Position numbers and translations under genes: made by a program. 6,703 nt of DNA from CAYWNK01 sp047639615 (GTDB taxonomy: Bacteria > Planctomycetota > UBA1135 > GCA-002686595), in the NCBI GenBank assembly GCA_047639615.1, contig JBLIOL010000298.1:1-6703 (forward strand). The letters run 5' to 3'. Every line of letters begins with the position of its first letter. Positions within the stretch are counted from its first letter, which is position 1. Of this stretch, positions 5,642-6,703 are shown in pieces. The notes under the pieces were generated by a model that searched no databases, was not told the origin of the DNA, and saw nothing but the letters and a program-made list of their open reading frames with translations.

Positions 5642-6330
5642 CTGATCCCTGAAGTGCCGGTGCGACAGTGGGTCCTCTCCATGCCGTGGCGCCTGCGCTT
5701 TCTGCTCGCCTCGGATCCGGAGCTTTGCCAGGTAGTCCGCCGCTCCTTCCTGCGCGCAGTATTCGCCTTCTACCGATCCCTTCTCGAGCCCGAGGGCATT
5801 GCAGAGGGCCGCACCGGAGCGGTGAATGTCGAGCAGCGGTTTGGGGCTGCTCTCAATCTCAATGTTCACTTTCACGCTCTCGTTCTGGATGGCGTATACA
5901 CCACAGCTAGCCCCTTCGCTTCGCCGGTCTTTCACCAAGTGCCCGCGATCGATCAGCAGGACATCACCCGCCTCCTCGATACCGTTCAGGCGAGCATCAT
6001 GCGTCTCTTGCGCAATCGCGAGCTTTGGCCCAAGCCAGGCAAGGAGCATGTCGAAGACGAGGTCGAGCCCGACTCTCTCCTCCCTTTACTGACCGCCGCG
6101 TCCATTCAAGGCCGTGTCGCCCTTGGCTCCGACGCCGGCAAACAAATCGAACGCGCTGGCGAAGAGCCCATGGACGCTGACCGCTTCGACGCGGGAGCCG
6201 GCAGCCTATGCGCCAATCAGAACGGCTTCTCGTTCCGCGTCCTGGCGTGCACTTGGTCACTTATCACGGAGTGTTAGCCCCCGCTTCCTCAGGGCGAGAC
6301 ATGATCGTGCCTGCCCCGCCATCCCGGGTT
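5642..6330 (+). pseudogene. IS91-family (HUH, Y2) transposase relic, 5'-truncated and internally deleted
   Basis: IS91 transposases move elements by rolling-circle transposition using an HUH nuclease motif and catalytic tyrosines. The relic opens at LIPEVPVRQWVLSMPWRLRF, a hallmark block of the family, and continues through FYRSLLEPEGI, GRTGAVNVEQRFG and LNLNVHFHALVLDG. The HUH motif is His-Phe-His at 5867-5875. It goes on to SIQGRVALGSDAG and SLCANQNGFSF (to about 6234). The N-terminal zinc-binding domain is missing. At about 6229-6236 the frame changes and the sequence jumps directly to the family's C-terminal block, LVPRPGVHLVTYHGVLAP (6229-6282), ending near DMIVPAPPS (about 6330). The region between GFSF and LVPRP, which in relatives carries the catalytic tyrosine segment (CRYLLRPP-like), is gone. 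It cannot encode an active transposase. The nearest neighbour is the divergently oriented protease gene; the relic probably arrived later and decayed. Confidence 0.82.
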
Positions 6331-6703
6331 GACCACCCCGGCGAGGCGTGGAAAGGGTCGATTGTCGTGGGCCCTCCCTGGTACGTCCAACCTCGAGGGC
6401 TTGAACGAAGTTGGTGGAGCGAGCAGCTCTGTCGCCACTGGCTTGCCCGCACCTCCAGTTTGGCAATCTAGAGGAGAGGATAGGAATTTCAAGGTGCCAT
6501 TTTTTGCCCGACTCAGTGGCGCGGCCCCCCTCGAGGAGGCGCTCCTGAACCGGTCCGGGCAGCCAGGCAGGCGATTCTGCTGCGTTACGGAGCCACTGCC
6601 AACCCATCGAGGCCGAAGATGCTGTATGCGGCTTCTCTCGAGACAGACCTCCCCCACAAGGCGGCCTTCCAGCAGCCGGTTTCGGGTGGTCAGCAGCTCG
6701 CCC
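6331..6703. other. Right-hand stretch with no recognised gene
   Basis: After the IS91 C-terminal block the plus frame stays open to 6471 (WKGSIVVGPPWYVQPRGLE and onward) but I see no family features; it may be degraded IS91 C-terminus. From 6477 to the edge all six frames give Arg/Pro/Ser-rich translations. Two minus-strand frames are open over about 350 bases (6257-6607 and 6289 to the edge) without recognisable motifs. A T6 run (gccattttttgccc, 6496-6509) stands out in otherwise GC-rich sequence and could mark a transposon end, but no matching inverted repeat is visible inside the window. Confidence 0.35.

Noticed and set aside
5468..6049. Minus-strand 193-codon open frame
   Set aside because: It is the antisense of the clearly recognisable IS91 transposase block and shows no protein family features.
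6257..6657. Two overlapping minus-strand open frames of 116 and 122 codons near the right edge
   Set aside because: Low-complexity Arg/Ser/Pro composition, no ribosome site or motif, and partly antisense to the IS91 C-terminal block.

Overview
This 6.7-kb window most likely comes from a GC-rich member of the Planctomycetota. The best evidence is the subtilisin-like protease on the minus strand. Its C-terminal domain of about 140 residues (Cys-Pro-Ala-Lys start, four cysteines, an 'HAQFWGRD' motif near the end) is of a kind I know from secreted proteins of this phylum. The assignment rests on family knowledge, not on a search.

Layout, left to right. Positions 1-223 (minus) hold the N-terminal part of an IS5-family transposase that runs off the left edge. 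Positions 312-521 (plus) hold a short remnant resembling the DDE domain of an IS66-type transposase. Positions 690-1791 (minus) hold two tightly coupled genes for unrecognised exported proteins: a cysteine-rich secreted protein of 145 aa, then a single-pass membrane-anchored protein of about 220 aa. Positions 1987-3326 (plus) hold an IS3-family element: orfA is broken by a frame change, orfB has an intact DDE triad, and a strong hairpin follows the orfB stop. Positions 3495-3543 form a near-perfect 21-bp hairpin, the probable terminator of the protease gene. Positions 3573-5438 (minus) hold the secreted S8 protease. Positions 5642-6330 (plus) hold an IS91-family (HUH) transposase relic, truncated at its start and internally deleted. 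From about 6340 to the right edge I recognise no gene.

The theme is a scrap-yard of four transposon families, none visibly intact in this window, around three host-type genes whose products all appear to leave the cytoplasm. The protease gene is probably monocistronic. The two small genes are probably co-transcribed. Nothing in the sequence links the protease functionally to the small exported proteins. I see no CRISPR array, tRNA, rRNA, toxin-antitoxin pair or recognisable defence system. The only candidate for undescribed biology is the two-gene exported cassette at 690-1791.
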